NCBI GenBank assembly: GCA_003556805.1
Contig: PWQI01000275.1
Coordinates: 1-42,516 of the forward strand
Length of the DNA stretch: 42,516 nucleotides
Direction: 5' to 3'
Source: Trueperaceae bacterium
GTDB taxonomy: Bacteria; Deinococcota; Deinococci; Deinococcales; Trueperaceae
A program made the position numbers and the translations under genes. The notes below the pieces were generated by a model, which was given only the letters and a program-made list of their open reading frames with translations, was not told the DNA's origin and did not search any database. How positions within the stretch are numbered: the stretch's first letter is position 1; each line of letters begins with the position of its first letter. This document shows positions 8,946 through 16,397 of this stretch, in pieces.

Positions 8946-10079
8946 GTGTCCACGCGCCGAGTCCTCATCGTGTCCGCGTCCATCGGCAGCGGGCACGTCG
9001 CCGCCGGCCGGGCGCTCGAGACCGCCCTAGGCAGGGTCGGAGCCGAGACGAGCCACGTCGACCTCCTCGACTACACCACGGCACCGTTCCGCCGGCTCTA
9101 CCGCCAGGCGTACTTCGACCTGGTGCGTAGCGCGCCCGACTTGGTCGATTGGTTCGGCAAGCGGCTCGACCGCCGACCCACCGAGGACGAGACGCGGCTC
9201 TTGCGGCTGCGGGCCCGCTTCGCTCGACTCCTCAGCCACCACCTACCCCGCCAGATCGCGCGCGTATGCCCGACGCTCGTGATCCACACGCACTTCTTGG
9301 GACCCGAGATCCTCTCGGCCCAGCGCCGACCACTCGCGATCGCGCAGGTCCAGGTGATCACCGACTTCTTCGCCCACGCCCTGTGGCTGCGGTCGAGCAT
9401 CAGGCGTTACTACGTCGGGGCCGAGGAGATGGCGGTGCACCTGGCCGCTTCGGGCGTGGCGGCCGAGCGCATCCGGGTGACCGGCATCCCGATCGACGCG
9501 CGCTTCGCGGCCTTGCCGACGCGGGCCGAGGCGCGCACCCTGCTCGACCTCGAACCCGACCGTGACGTCCTGCTGATGATGGCCGGCGGCATGGAGGCGC
9601 GCACCGTGGTGGCGCTCCTCGAGCAGGTCGCGGGGCTGCGCTGGCCGCTCCACGTGGTGATCGTGTGCGGCCGCTCGCCCGATCTGGTCGCCCAGCTCAA
9701 GCCGATCGTGGCCGAGGCGCGCGGGCTCGTGCGCATGCGCCTGCTCGGGTTCACCGACCAGGTGCCCACGTACATGGCCGCCGCCGACCTGATGGCGGGC
9801 AAGCCGGGCGGCCTGACCTCCAGCGAGGCGCTCGCGGCCGGACTTCCGATGGCGATCGTGCAGCCGTACCCCCTCCAGGAGGAGGCGAACGCGACCTACC
9901 TGCTCGAGGCCGGGGCCGGCATGCGTATCGAGCCCTTGACGGTGTTCACCCACAAGCTCAGCCGCTTCTTCGCCGATCCAGCGCGTCGCGAACGCATGTC
10001 GACCGCGGCCGCCACGCTGGGCCGGCCTCACGCCGCGCGCGACGTCGTCGCCGACCTCGGCGAACTCGGAGTCCTATGA
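8946..10079 (+). CDS. MGDG synthase/UgtP-like glycosyltransferase (GT28 type)
   Basis: A 377-residue GT-B glycosyltransferase. The N-terminus VLIVSASIGSGHVAAGRALE is the typical opening of the monogalactosyldiacylglycerol synthase/UgtP family, and the N-terminal domain continues with a TDFFAHALW segment. The C-terminal domain has a sugar-nucleotide site with AADLMAGKPGGLTSSEALAAGLP and QEEANATYL. Known relatives move glucose or galactose from UDP-sugars to diacylglycerol at the inner face of the membrane, so a glycolipid role is likely; the sugar and acceptor are unknown. GTG start with a leaderless promoter. The next gene overlaps by 4 bases (ATGA), so the two form an operon. Confidence 0.82.
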   Translation: MSTRRVLIVSASIGSGHVAAGRALETALGRVGAETSHVDLLDYTTAPFRRLYRQAYFDLVRSAPDLVDWFGKRLDRRPTEDETRLLRLRARFARLLSHHLPRQIARVCPTLVIHTHFLGPEILSAQRRPLAIAQVQVITDFFAHALWLRSSIRRYYVGAEEMAVHLAASGVAAERIRVTGIPIDARFAALPTRAEARTLLDLEPDRDVLLMMAGGMEARTVVALLEQVAGLRWPLHVVIVCGRSPDLVAQLKPIVAEARGLVRMRLLGFTDQVPTYMAAADLMAGKPGGLTSSEALAAGLPMAIVQPYPLQEEANATYLLEAGAGMRIEPLTVFTHKLSRFFADPARRERMSTAAATLGRPHAARDVVADLGELGVL

Positions 10080-11890
10080 ACAAGACGACCACCACCATCG
10101 TCCGAAGCGCCGTCGCGTACGTGCTCGCCGTGTGGCTGTGCCTCGCCTTCGGGCAAGCCGTGGCGGTGACCGAACCGCAAGGTGCGTACCACGTCGTCGT
10201 CGTGGGATCGGAGCCCGAGGCCATCACAGCGGCGGTCGCCGCCGCCGAGTCGGGCGCACGAACGCTCCTCATCAGCGAGGACGAGCGGGTGGGCGGGCTC
10301 TTCGTTCGCGGGGCTATGAATGTGCTCGACCTGCGCGTGACGCCGGTCGATTACCAACGCGGGCTGTTCGAGCGTTGGTGGCGCGCGGTGGGGCGCGGCA
10401 ACGCGTTCGACGTCGCGCGTGGTGAGCGCGCGTTCCTCGACCTGCTCGACCGGGCCGGCGTCGAGGTACGGCTCGGCGCGCCGCCCCTCGCCCCCCTCGT
10501 GCACGAGGGGCGGGTGATCGGCGTGACGCCTGCGGGCGAGTCCCCGATCTGGGCGGACCACGTGATCGACGGCACCGCAGACGCGGACCTGGCGGCGGCC
10601 GCAGGCGCGCGCAGCACCATCGGTTTCGCCGCGATCGGCCTGGACGCGCGTATGGTCGACACGCTCGTGTTCCAGATCGACGGTGTCGATTGGGGAGCGC
10701 TGCGGCAAGGCGCCCGGGCGCGGGGCCGGAGCTACGCGTACGTCGACGACCGCGTCGCCTACGGCCACTTCGCCGGGCATCCCGCGGCGTTCCAGGCCAG
10801 CGACCCGGACATCCGCCTGCGCGGCCTGAACCTGGGTCGGCAAGACGACGGCAGCGTGTTGGTCAACGCCCTGTTGATCTACGGCCTCGACCCGTTCGAT
10901 CCGGCCAGCCGCGCCGATGGGTTGGCTCGCGCCGCCGCGGAGGTCGACGCGGTGATCGCCTGGTTGGCGCTCGACGTGCCTGGCTTCGCCGCGGCGCGCT
11001 CGGGAGGTGTCGCCGAGGCGCTCTACGTCCGCCAGACACGCCACCTGGTGGCGACGTGCACCCTGACCGTCGACCACGTCTTGGACTCGGTCGTGACGGA
11101 TCAGGACGTCGCCGCGGGCGGGTACCCACTCGACGTCCAGACGCTGCGTCCGAGCGACGACGGTTTCGTGTTCGGCCTGCCCGACATCTACGGGGCGCGT
11201 TTGTGCATGAGCGTTCCCGTCGACGTCGACGGCGTGTGGGTCGTGGGCCGGTCGGCCGGCTTCGATCCGATCGCGCAGAGCAGCGCGCGCGTCGTGCCGT
11301 TCGGCATGGCTCTCGGCGAGGCCGTCGGCGTGGCTGCCGCCCTCGGCACGGCGCTCGACATGACGCCGCGCGAGGTGGCACGCGACCCGGAGGTGGTGCG
11401 CGACGTCCGCGAGTCGCTCGCGTCGCGCGGTGCCTATCTCCCCGCCGTCCGACCGCGCCGCTCCGTCGGGCCCGTCGGACACCCGCACTACGCCGAGTAC
11501 CGGGCGATGCTGCGCTGGGGATTGGCCGTCGGGGGCTACGACAACGATCCGCGCCTCGGTGTCGAGTCGAGCCGCACGGCGCTGGTCTTCTTGTTGTCCA
11601 ACGTGTTCCAGCGCGCCTACCATGACGAGGTGACCGGCCAGGTCCTGGTGGCGCGCTTCGGTCTCGACAGCGGTCCGCTGGACGCCGCGACCGCGGCGCG
11701 CATCACGGCGGCGGCCCTGTGCGAACTCGAGCGCTGTCCGGCGGGCGAGACCTGGGCGGACCTCCAGGCGAGCGGCCTGCGCGTGCCCGAGCCCTCAGGC
11801 ACCGTACGGCGCGGCGAGGCCTACGCCCTTGCGGGCCTCGTCTTGGACGGCCGCAGGCCCGGGCCGGACCATGCCGCCAGGCGGCCCTGA
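10076..11890 (+). CDS. Exported FAD-dependent oxidoreductase
   Basis: A 604-residue protein with an N-terminal signal (hydrophobic VAYVLAVWLCLAFGQAVA, about 12-29). The FAD-binding start is YHVVVVGSEPEAITAAVAAAE, a GxxxxA variant of the Rossmann pattern, followed by GARTLLISEDERVGGLF. The middle has YVRQTRHLVATCTLT and the later FDPIAQSSARV region, typical of the FAD_oxidored group (PF12831), whose members are diverse and often exported. The last 150 residues are an unassigned alpha-helical part that resembles a repeat of S-layer-homology-like spacing, but I cannot confirm that. Overlap with the upstream glycosyltransferase (ATGA) suggests joint expression. The substrate is unknown. It converges with the DUF815 gene 13 bp downstream. 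Confidence 0.75.
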   Translation: MNKTTTTIVRSAVAYVLAVWLCLAFGQAVAVTEPQGAYHVVVVGSEPEAITAAVAAAESGARTLLISEDERVGGLFVRGAMNVLDLRVTPVDYQRGLFERWWRAVGRGNAFDVARGERAFLDLLDRAGVEVRLGAPPLAPLVHEGRVIGVTPAGESPIWADHVIDGTADADLAAAAGARSTIGFAAIGLDARMVDTLVFQIDGVDWGALRQGARARGRSYAYVDDRVAYGHFAGHPAAFQASDPDIRLRGLNLGRQDDGSVLVNALLIYGLDPFDPASRADGLARAAAEVDAVIAWLALDVPGFAAARSGGVAEALYVRQTRHLVATCTLTVDHVLDSVVTDQDVAAGGYPLDVQTLRPSDDGFVFGLPDIYGARLCMSVPVDVDGVWVVGRSAGFDPIAQSSARVVPFGMALGEAVGVAAALGTALDMTPREVARDPEVVRDVRESLASRGAYLPAVRPRRSVGPVGHPHYAEYRAMLRWGLAVGGYDNDPRLGVESSRTALVFLLSNVFQRAYHDEVTGQVLVARFGLDSGPLDAATAARITAAALCELERCPAGETWADLQASGLRVPEPSGTVRRGEAYALAGLVLDGRRPGPDHAARRP

Positions 11891-11903
11891 CGAGGCCTTC
11901 GCG

Positions 11904-13160
11904 TCACCCGCCGTCGTGCTCGGCGCGCTCGCGATCGACGAACTGACGAGCCGTACGGCCCGAGTACCCGTTGCCCCACGTGGCGAAGCGCAGCGCGCGG
12001 CCTTCGCGCGTCTCGTCGGCGGGCAGGCCGGCCGCGGCCGCAAGCGCCGCGACGATCGCGAGGAAGGCACGCCTGTCGGCCGTCGGGAACGTGATCGTCA
12101 GGCCGAACCGGTCGGCCAGCGCCAGACGATCGTGGTGCGTGTCCCAGGCGTGGACGTCGGCGTCGAGCGGGTCGGGCCTGTCACCGTGGCGTTCGCGCAC
12201 CAGGTGCCGACGGTTCGACGTCGCGATCACCAGCACGCGTTCGCGCCGCGTCAGCAGGCTGCCTTCGAGCAGGCTCTTCAGCGGCCGCAAGCGCTCGTCG
12301 CCGTCGTCGAAGGCGAGGTCGTCGAGCATCAGGACCGCCGGCCGCGGCTGGCGCGCGAGCTCGGCGAGCACGCGACCGAGCTGACCCAAGTGCGCCACGG
12401 GGAGCTCGACCAGTTGCAGCCCACGGCTGGCGAAGCGCTCGAGCAGCCCGCGCACGGTGGTCGACTTGCCGCTGCCGCGCGGGCCGTACAGCAGCGTGGC
12501 CAACGCGGGCTGGCCCGCCAGGAAGGCCTCGACGTTGGCGAGGAACGGCTCGAGCTGACGCTCGAGGCCGATCAGGTCGTCGAGTCGGGCACTCGCTGGG
12601 GCGCGCACGCCGACGAGTCGTGCGCCGTCCCAGGCGAATGCGTGGTGCCGCGCGAGGGGGCCCGCGCCCGCCGTGCGCGCCGCCTCGGCGAGCGCAGCGC
12701 TGGCGCGCTCGACGTCGCCGCTCGACAGCGCCGCAGCCAGCCGGTGCGCGCCGACCGTCGCCGCCTCGACGCTCGACGCAGCCGCGAGGTCGCGCCAGTG
12801 CGGCAGCGCTCGACCGACCAGCGTCTCCACCTCGCGCTGCCAGTCGCGCCGCACGAGTGCCGACAACGCGTGGAGGTCCGCGAGCGCGGCTTCACGCACA
12901 CCGCCGGGGACGAGTGGATCGCGTTGGCGCTCGACGGCGTTCCCGACGTGGCGCGCCCACGAACCTTCCTCGAACAGCACCGCATCCGCCACGGCGTAAG
13001 CGAGGTCGGGGCTGCCGGCGTCGATCAGCGCACGCGCCACACCCGCGTGCGCCTCGGTGGCTGACGCCACGGCGCCTGCGGCCAACGCCGACTCGATCGT
13101 CGCGACGTACGGCCACCACGCCGCGGCGCGCGGTCCGTCGAGCAGGTACGGATGGAACAC
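11904..13160 (-). CDS. DUF815-family AAA-type ATPase
   Basis: A 418-residue P-loop ATPase. Walker A is YGPRGSGKSTTV (about 225-236), Walker B is VLMLDDLAFD (about 271-280), and IATSNRRHLVRE matches a sensor/arginine segment typical of DUF815 proteins. The C-terminus NGYSGRTARQFVDRE is also family-typical. The N-terminal 190 residues are helical with no known domain. The start is GTG at 13160, set by the strong AGGGGAGGG six bases upstream; the open frame runs on upstream into antisense of dnaX without any ATG, GTG or TTG near the 5' end, so that extension is not used. Family function is unknown beyond ATP use. It is divergent from dnaX. Confidence 0.85.
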   Translation of the reverse strand: MFHPYLLDGPRAAAWWPYVATIESALAAGAVASATEAHAGVARALIDAGSPDLAYAVADAVLFEEGSWARHVGNAVERQRDPLVPGGVREAALADLHALSALVRRDWQREVETLVGRALPHWRDLAAASSVEAATVGAHRLAAALSSGDVERASAALAEAARTAGAGPLARHHAFAWDGARLVGVRAPASARLDDLIGLERQLEPFLANVEAFLAGQPALATLLYGPRGSGKSTTVRGLLERFASRGLQLVELPVAHLGQLGRVLAELARQPRPAVLMLDDLAFDDGDERLRPLKSLLEGSLLTRRERVLVIATSNRRHLVRERHGDRPDPLDADVHAWDTHHDRLALADRFGLTITFPTADRRAFLAIVAALAAAAGLPADETREGRALRFATWGNGYSGRTARQFVDRERAEHDGG

Positions 13161-13260
13161 CGCGAACCCTCCCCTGCACCACGCCGTCGCGACACCACCG
13201 AGCAGAGCCGCACGACCGTGCGACGCCCACGATACCGCCGTCAGGCCGTGCGGTTCGCCA

Positions 13261-13269
13261 TGGTAGCCT
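13261..13269 (+). promoter_or_regulatory. Extended -10 promoter of dnaX
   Basis: TGG-TAGCCT followed by 5 nt and the ATG at 13275. This sets the dnaX start at 13275 (MPAIYQRARP) rather than the ATG at 13260, which would lie upstream of the transcription start. Confidence 0.6.
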
Positions 13270-13274
13270 CCGTC

Positions 13275-14975
13275 ATGCCGGCCATCTACCAGCGCGCCCG
13301 TCCCGCGCGCTTCGACGAGGTCGTCGGCCAGGACCACGTCACGGGTCTCCTCGTCGCGGCGCTTCGCCGCGACGCCATCGGGCACGCCTACCTGTTCTCC
13401 GGTCCGCGCGGGGTCGGCAAGACGACCAGCGCGCGCCTCTTGGCGATGGCGGTCAACTGAGACGCAGCGGCCGACGAACGACCCTGCGGGCGGTGCACCG
13501 CGTGCTTGGCCGTCCAGTCCGGTGGGCACCCCGACGTGATCGAGCTCGACGCCGCCTCGAACAACTCGGTCGACGACGTTCGTGAACTGCGTGAGCAGGT
13601 GCGCTTGGCGCCGTTGCGCGGTGGTCGACGGGTGTGGATCCTGGACGAGGCGCACATGCTCTCGCGTGCGGCCGCGAACGCGCTGCTGAAGACGCTCGAG
13701 GAGCCGCCGCCGGGTCTGCTGTTCGTGCTCGCCACCACCGAGCCCGAGAAGCTCCCTGCCACGGTGTTGTCGCGCTGCCAACACTTCCGCTTCCGCCGCT
13801 TGTCGGACGACGAGATCCGCGGCAAGCTGCAACGCCTGGTGCGCGAGGCGGACCGCAGCGCCGACGAGGACGCATTGGCGCTCTTGGCCCGGGCGGCCGA
13901 CGGTGCCATGCGCGATGCCGAGTCGATGCTCGAGCGGCTCCTCGCCTCCGGCGAGCCGATCACGCGAGACGGTGTCGAGGGTGCGCTCGGATTGCCGCCG
14001 TTCGACCGCATGGCGCATCTGGTCGGCGCGCTCGCGGACGGCGATCTCGGTCCCGTGCTGAGCGCTGCGGCAGAGCTCTACGCCGACGGCTTCGCTCCGC
14101 GGACGCTGGCCGAGCAGGTGGGCCGCACCCTCCGCGACGTGCTCGTCGCGCGCGTCCGGGGCCGCGGTCCTGCGCCGTCACTCGACCTCGACATCGACGA
14201 GGATGCCATCGTCCGAGCGCTGCACGTGGTCGACGACGCCCACGAGCGGTTCGTCCGGCGCGGCGACCTCTACGCGCTCGAAGTCACGCTGATCCGCGTC
14301 GCGGCTGCGATGCGCCCACCGGCCCCTGCGCGGCCTGCGGTGCGCGCCGCGACCGCGTCCGAGGCCGAACACGCGCCCGCGCCCAGCGCCGTGCCGGCCC
14401 CGCAACCCCCCTCCAGGCCAGACGTCGCCACGCCTGGTGGGGCGCCTCCTGCGGCGCAGGGCGGGTTCGACCCCAACGCCCGGCCCGGACGTCAGGAGCG
14501 AACCAGCGCTGGCTCCGAGCGTCCCGCGCCCGTGAGCTGGCATGCCCTGCTCGCGCGCGCTGGCCCCCAGCTCAAGGCCTTCTTGCTCCCGGCCGAGGCG
14601 ACTCTCGAGGGCGACCGCCTCGACGTCCGGTACGACGAGCGGCATGCGTTCCACTTCGGCCAGTTGCAGCGCCGCGAGGCGGCTTTCCTCGAGCTCGTCG
14701 ACGCGGTTGGTGGTGCACACCTCCACGTGCTCGTCGTGGGCCCTGGCGGTCGCATGCAGCGCACAGCCGGCGCCGCCACGGACGCGGCAGCGGTCACCGC
14801 ACCCGCGCCCGCATCGGCACCCGCGCCCGCTTCGCTCTCCATGCCTGCACACGAGCCCGTGCCCGTACCCGAGCCTGCATCGGTACCCGCATCCGGGTCC
14901 GCGCCCGCATCCGCACGAGCATCTGGATCCGAACACCAGGACCCACCGAACGAGGAACCACCAAAAAAAGCGTGA
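13275..14975 (+). CDS. dnaX: DNA polymerase III gamma subunit (dnaX, zero frame), with an in-frame TGA at codon 62
   Basis: Clamp-loader ATPase of the replicative polymerase. The N-terminus MPAIYQRARPARFDEVVGQ is typical, with Walker A SGPRGVGKTT (42-51) and Walker B VWILDEAHML. Three of the four zinc ligands are seen as C71-x2-C74-x2-C77; the first ligand position, codon 62, is TGA (13458-13460), eight residues before C71 as in the family. Downstream come ELDAASNNSVDDVRELRE and LKTLEEPP. The zero frame continues through domain III and a Pro/Ala-rich linker (about 505-550) to EEPPKKA and stops at 14975, giving gamma (566 codons). An A7 slip site just before the stop leads to tau. If the TGA is real and not recoded, only a 61-residue fragment is made and translation could not supply an essential protein. 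Confidence 0.9.
13458..13460 (+). other. In-frame TGA replacing the first zinc-ligand Cys of DnaX
   Basis: The frame reads MAVN-TGA-DAAADERPCGRCTAC. In E. coli and Thermus the equivalent position is Cys, followed by the next Cys after a similar short spacer. TGC or TGT to TGA is a single change. A small hairpin follows (CGCAG 13463-13467 with CTGCG 13484-13488, plus a GG/CC pair), but it lacks the usual spacing and apical G/U features that I would want for a bacterial SECIS. Confidence 0.85.
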
Positions 14976-15001
14976 CGGGGGCGCCGCCCATTGCGCCGCC
15001 C
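14963..15001 (+). promoter_or_regulatory. Programmed -1 frameshift signal in dnaX
   Basis: A_AAA_AAA heptamer at 14963-14969 in the exact phase for -1 slippage (zero frame CCA AAA AAA GCG TGA). After a 7-nt spacer that contains the TGA stop, a hairpin runs 14977-15001: GGG and GGCGC pair with GCGCC and CCC, with one bulged G and an 8-nt loop. This is the standard arrangement of a -1 signal; RNA polymerase slippage on the A run is also possible, as in Thermus dnaX. Confidence 0.85.
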
Positions 15002-15382
15002 CCGAGCGATACCCTCGAGCGCCTACCGGAGGACTTCTGGGACTCTGCGACGCCTGGCGGTGATGCGAGCGAGGGTGCGCCACGGTCGGCGCCCATCGTC
15101 GAGCCAGCGGATGCCGTGCCTGTGCCGGAGCGGGCCGCGGTCAGCGACCCCCCACCTCAGCGCTCGTCAGGCGCGGAGGCGGGTGTCGAGACGGGTGTGG
15201 CCGTGCTGCAACGCCTCTTCCCCGGACGCGTGCTCGGCGTGGACGCGCATGCGGGTGACGACAGCGGCGCTGGCGACGCGATCGACGGCGGCGACGCTGC
15301 GACCGCAGTCGCGACCGGCGCCGACGCACCCGACGAAGTGCCCGCCGAGGGCGGGCTAGAATCCGACAGGAGTCCACTCTGA
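14969..15382 (+). CDS. dnaX: Tau-specific C-terminal extension of DnaX, reached by -1 frameshift
   Basis: After slipping at the A7 run, translation continues in the -1 frame from 14969 as SVTGAPPIAPPP and ends at the TGA at 15380-15382, adding 137 residues (tau about 702 codons in all). The extension has a conserved-looking start DTLERLPEDFWD and an island TGVAVLQRLFPGRVLGVD, similar to C-terminal motifs of tau proteins; the rest is acidic and Ala/Gly-rich. Its stop shares a base with the ybaB ATG (TGATG), as expected if ribosomes reach it. Tau joins the clamp loader to the polymerase core and helicase. This part has no start codon of its own. Confidence 0.82.
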   Translation, partial: SVTGAPPIAPPPSDTLERLPEDFWDSATPGGDASEGAPRSAPIVEPADAVPVPERAAVSDPPPQRSSGAEAGVETGVAVLQRLFPGRVLGVDAHAGDDSGAGDAIDGGDAATAVATGADAPDEVPAEGGLESDRSPL

Positions 15383-15693
15383 TGAACATCCAGAAGCTGA
15401 TGAAGGAAGCCCAGAAGGCACAGCGCCAGATGGCCGAGGCGCAGGAGCGGCTCGCCGCGATGCAGGTCGAGGGGAGCGCTGGTGGCGGCATGGTGACCGT
15501 GACGGCCACCGGCGACGGCACCGTCTCGAAGGTGCGCATCGACCCCGGTGCGATCGACCCCGACGACGTGACCCTGCTCGAGGACCTGGTCACGGCCGCG
15601 GTCGCCGACGCACAGCGCAAGGCCAAGGAGTTGCAGGAGAGCGAGCTGGGGTCGGCCGTGGGCGGGCTCGGCGCCATGCCGGGCCTGTTCTGA
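15382..15693 (+). CDS. ybaB: YbaB/EbfC nucleoid-associated protein
   Basis: A 103-residue protein with the family opening MNIQKLMKEAQKAQRQM, a helix rich in Gln and Lys, then GGGMVTVTATGDGTVSKVRIDP and a C-terminal helix. YbaB proteins form dimers that bind DNA and are nearly always found between dnaX and recR, as here. The ATG at 15382 overlaps the tau stop (TGATG) and has AGGAG a few bases upstream, so its translation is probably coupled to the frameshifted dnaX product rather than to gamma. Confidence 0.95.
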   Translation: MNIQKLMKEAQKAQRQMAEAQERLAAMQVEGSAGGGMVTVTATGDGTVSKVRIDPGAIDPDDVTLLEDLVTAAVADAQRKAKELQESELGSAVGGLGAMPGLF

Positions 15694-15705
15694 GGCCACC
15701 CCAAC

Positions 15706-16302
15706 GTGCGCTACCCGACGCCGCTCCTGACGTTGATCAGGGCGCTCAGCCGCCTGCCCGGCATCGGACCGAAGTCGGCGCAGCGCTTGGCCTTCCACCT
15801 GTTCAACCGACCTACCGAAGAGGTGCTCGCGCTCGCGCGTGCGCTCGAGGACGCCAAGACCGGTCTGGCCCGGTGTCCGCGTTGCGCGCACGTCATGGCG
15901 ACCGACGAGGCGGCCTGTGCGGTCTGCACCGACCCGGCTCGCGACACGGCTTTGCTGTGCGTGGTGGAGCAGCCGGCCGACGTGTTGGCGATCGAGCGGA
16001 GCGGCGAGTACGCCGGCCGCTACCACGTCCTGCACGGTGCGCTCTCCCCCATGCACGGCGTCGGTCCGGACGAGTTGACGATCGCGCTGTTGCTCGAGCG
16101 TCTCGACGGCGTGACCGAAGTGGTGTTGGCGACCTCCACGACCGTGGAGGGCGAAGCGACCGCGCTGTTCCTCGCTCAGCGCCTGCGCACGCTCGGCGTC
16201 CGGGTGACCCGGATCGCGTACGGACTGCCGGTCGGCGGCGACCTCGAGTACGCCGACGAGGTGACCCTGGGCCGCGCCATGACGCATCGGCGCGACCTCT
16301 GA
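15706..16302 (+). CDS. recR: Recombination protein RecR
   Basis: A 198-residue protein of the RecFOR gap-repair pathway that helps load RecA on SSB-coated gaps. The N-terminal helix-hairpin-helix is LSRLPGIGPKSAQRLAFHLF, followed by a four-Cys zinc finger CPRC...CAVC (about 56-73), a Toprim domain with VVEQPADVLAIE, and the C-terminal Walker-like GLPVGGDLEYADEVTLGRAM. GTG start, 12 bp after ybaB, same operon as dnaX. RecO, its partner, is encoded further along the same strand. Confidence 0.96.
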   Translation: MRYPTPLLTLIRALSRLPGIGPKSAQRLAFHLFNRPTEEVLALARALEDAKTGLARCPRCAHVMATDEAACAVCTDPARDTALLCVVEQPADVLAIERSGEYAGRYHVLHGALSPMHGVGPDELTIALLLERLDGVTEVVLATSTTVEGEATALFLAQRLRTLGVRVTRIAYGLPVGGDLEYADEVTLGRAMTHRRDL

Positions 16303-16339
16303 GCACAACTGTGAAGCAATCGTCGTACCCCCGCACGCC

Positions 16340-16367
16340 TTGACACGAGGCGGCGCGTCCGTATACT
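16340..16367 (+). promoter_or_regulatory. Sigma-70-type promoter of topA
   Basis: TTGACA (16340-16345), 16-bp spacer, TATACT (16362-16367). This is the closest match to the consensus in the window. It leaves a leader of about 24 nt with a GGAAGGGGGA ribosome site before the TTG start. Confidence 0.8.
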
Positions 16368-16397
16368 CGGGACCGCCTACGGAAGGGGGACGTCGCG

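Noticed and set aside
10028-11623. A 531-codon minus-strand open frame opposite the FAD oxidoreductase gene
   Set aside because: Shadow of the real gene; low-complexity composition, no ribosome site and no motif.
11834-11897. Inverted repeat GGCCTCGTC / GACGAGGCC as a bidirectional terminator
   Set aside because: The arms are 46 nt apart, mostly inside a coding region and without a T run; other hairpins can form between them.
13458-13460. Reassignment of TGA to a sense codon in this organism
   Set aside because: TGA is the normal stop in many genes here, often overlapping the next start codon, so it cannot be a general sense codon.
13463-13488. SECIS element after the dnaX TGA
   Set aside because: A hairpin of about seven pairs with a bulge is present, but it begins only 2 nt after the TGA and lacks the expected apical features; similar hairpins are common in such GC-rich DNA.
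13160-14018. Extension of the DUF815 open frame into antisense of dnaX
   Set aside because: No usable start codon lies near a promoter or ribosome site there, while GTG at 13160 has a strong Shine-Dalgarno; dnaX is clearly coded on the other strand.
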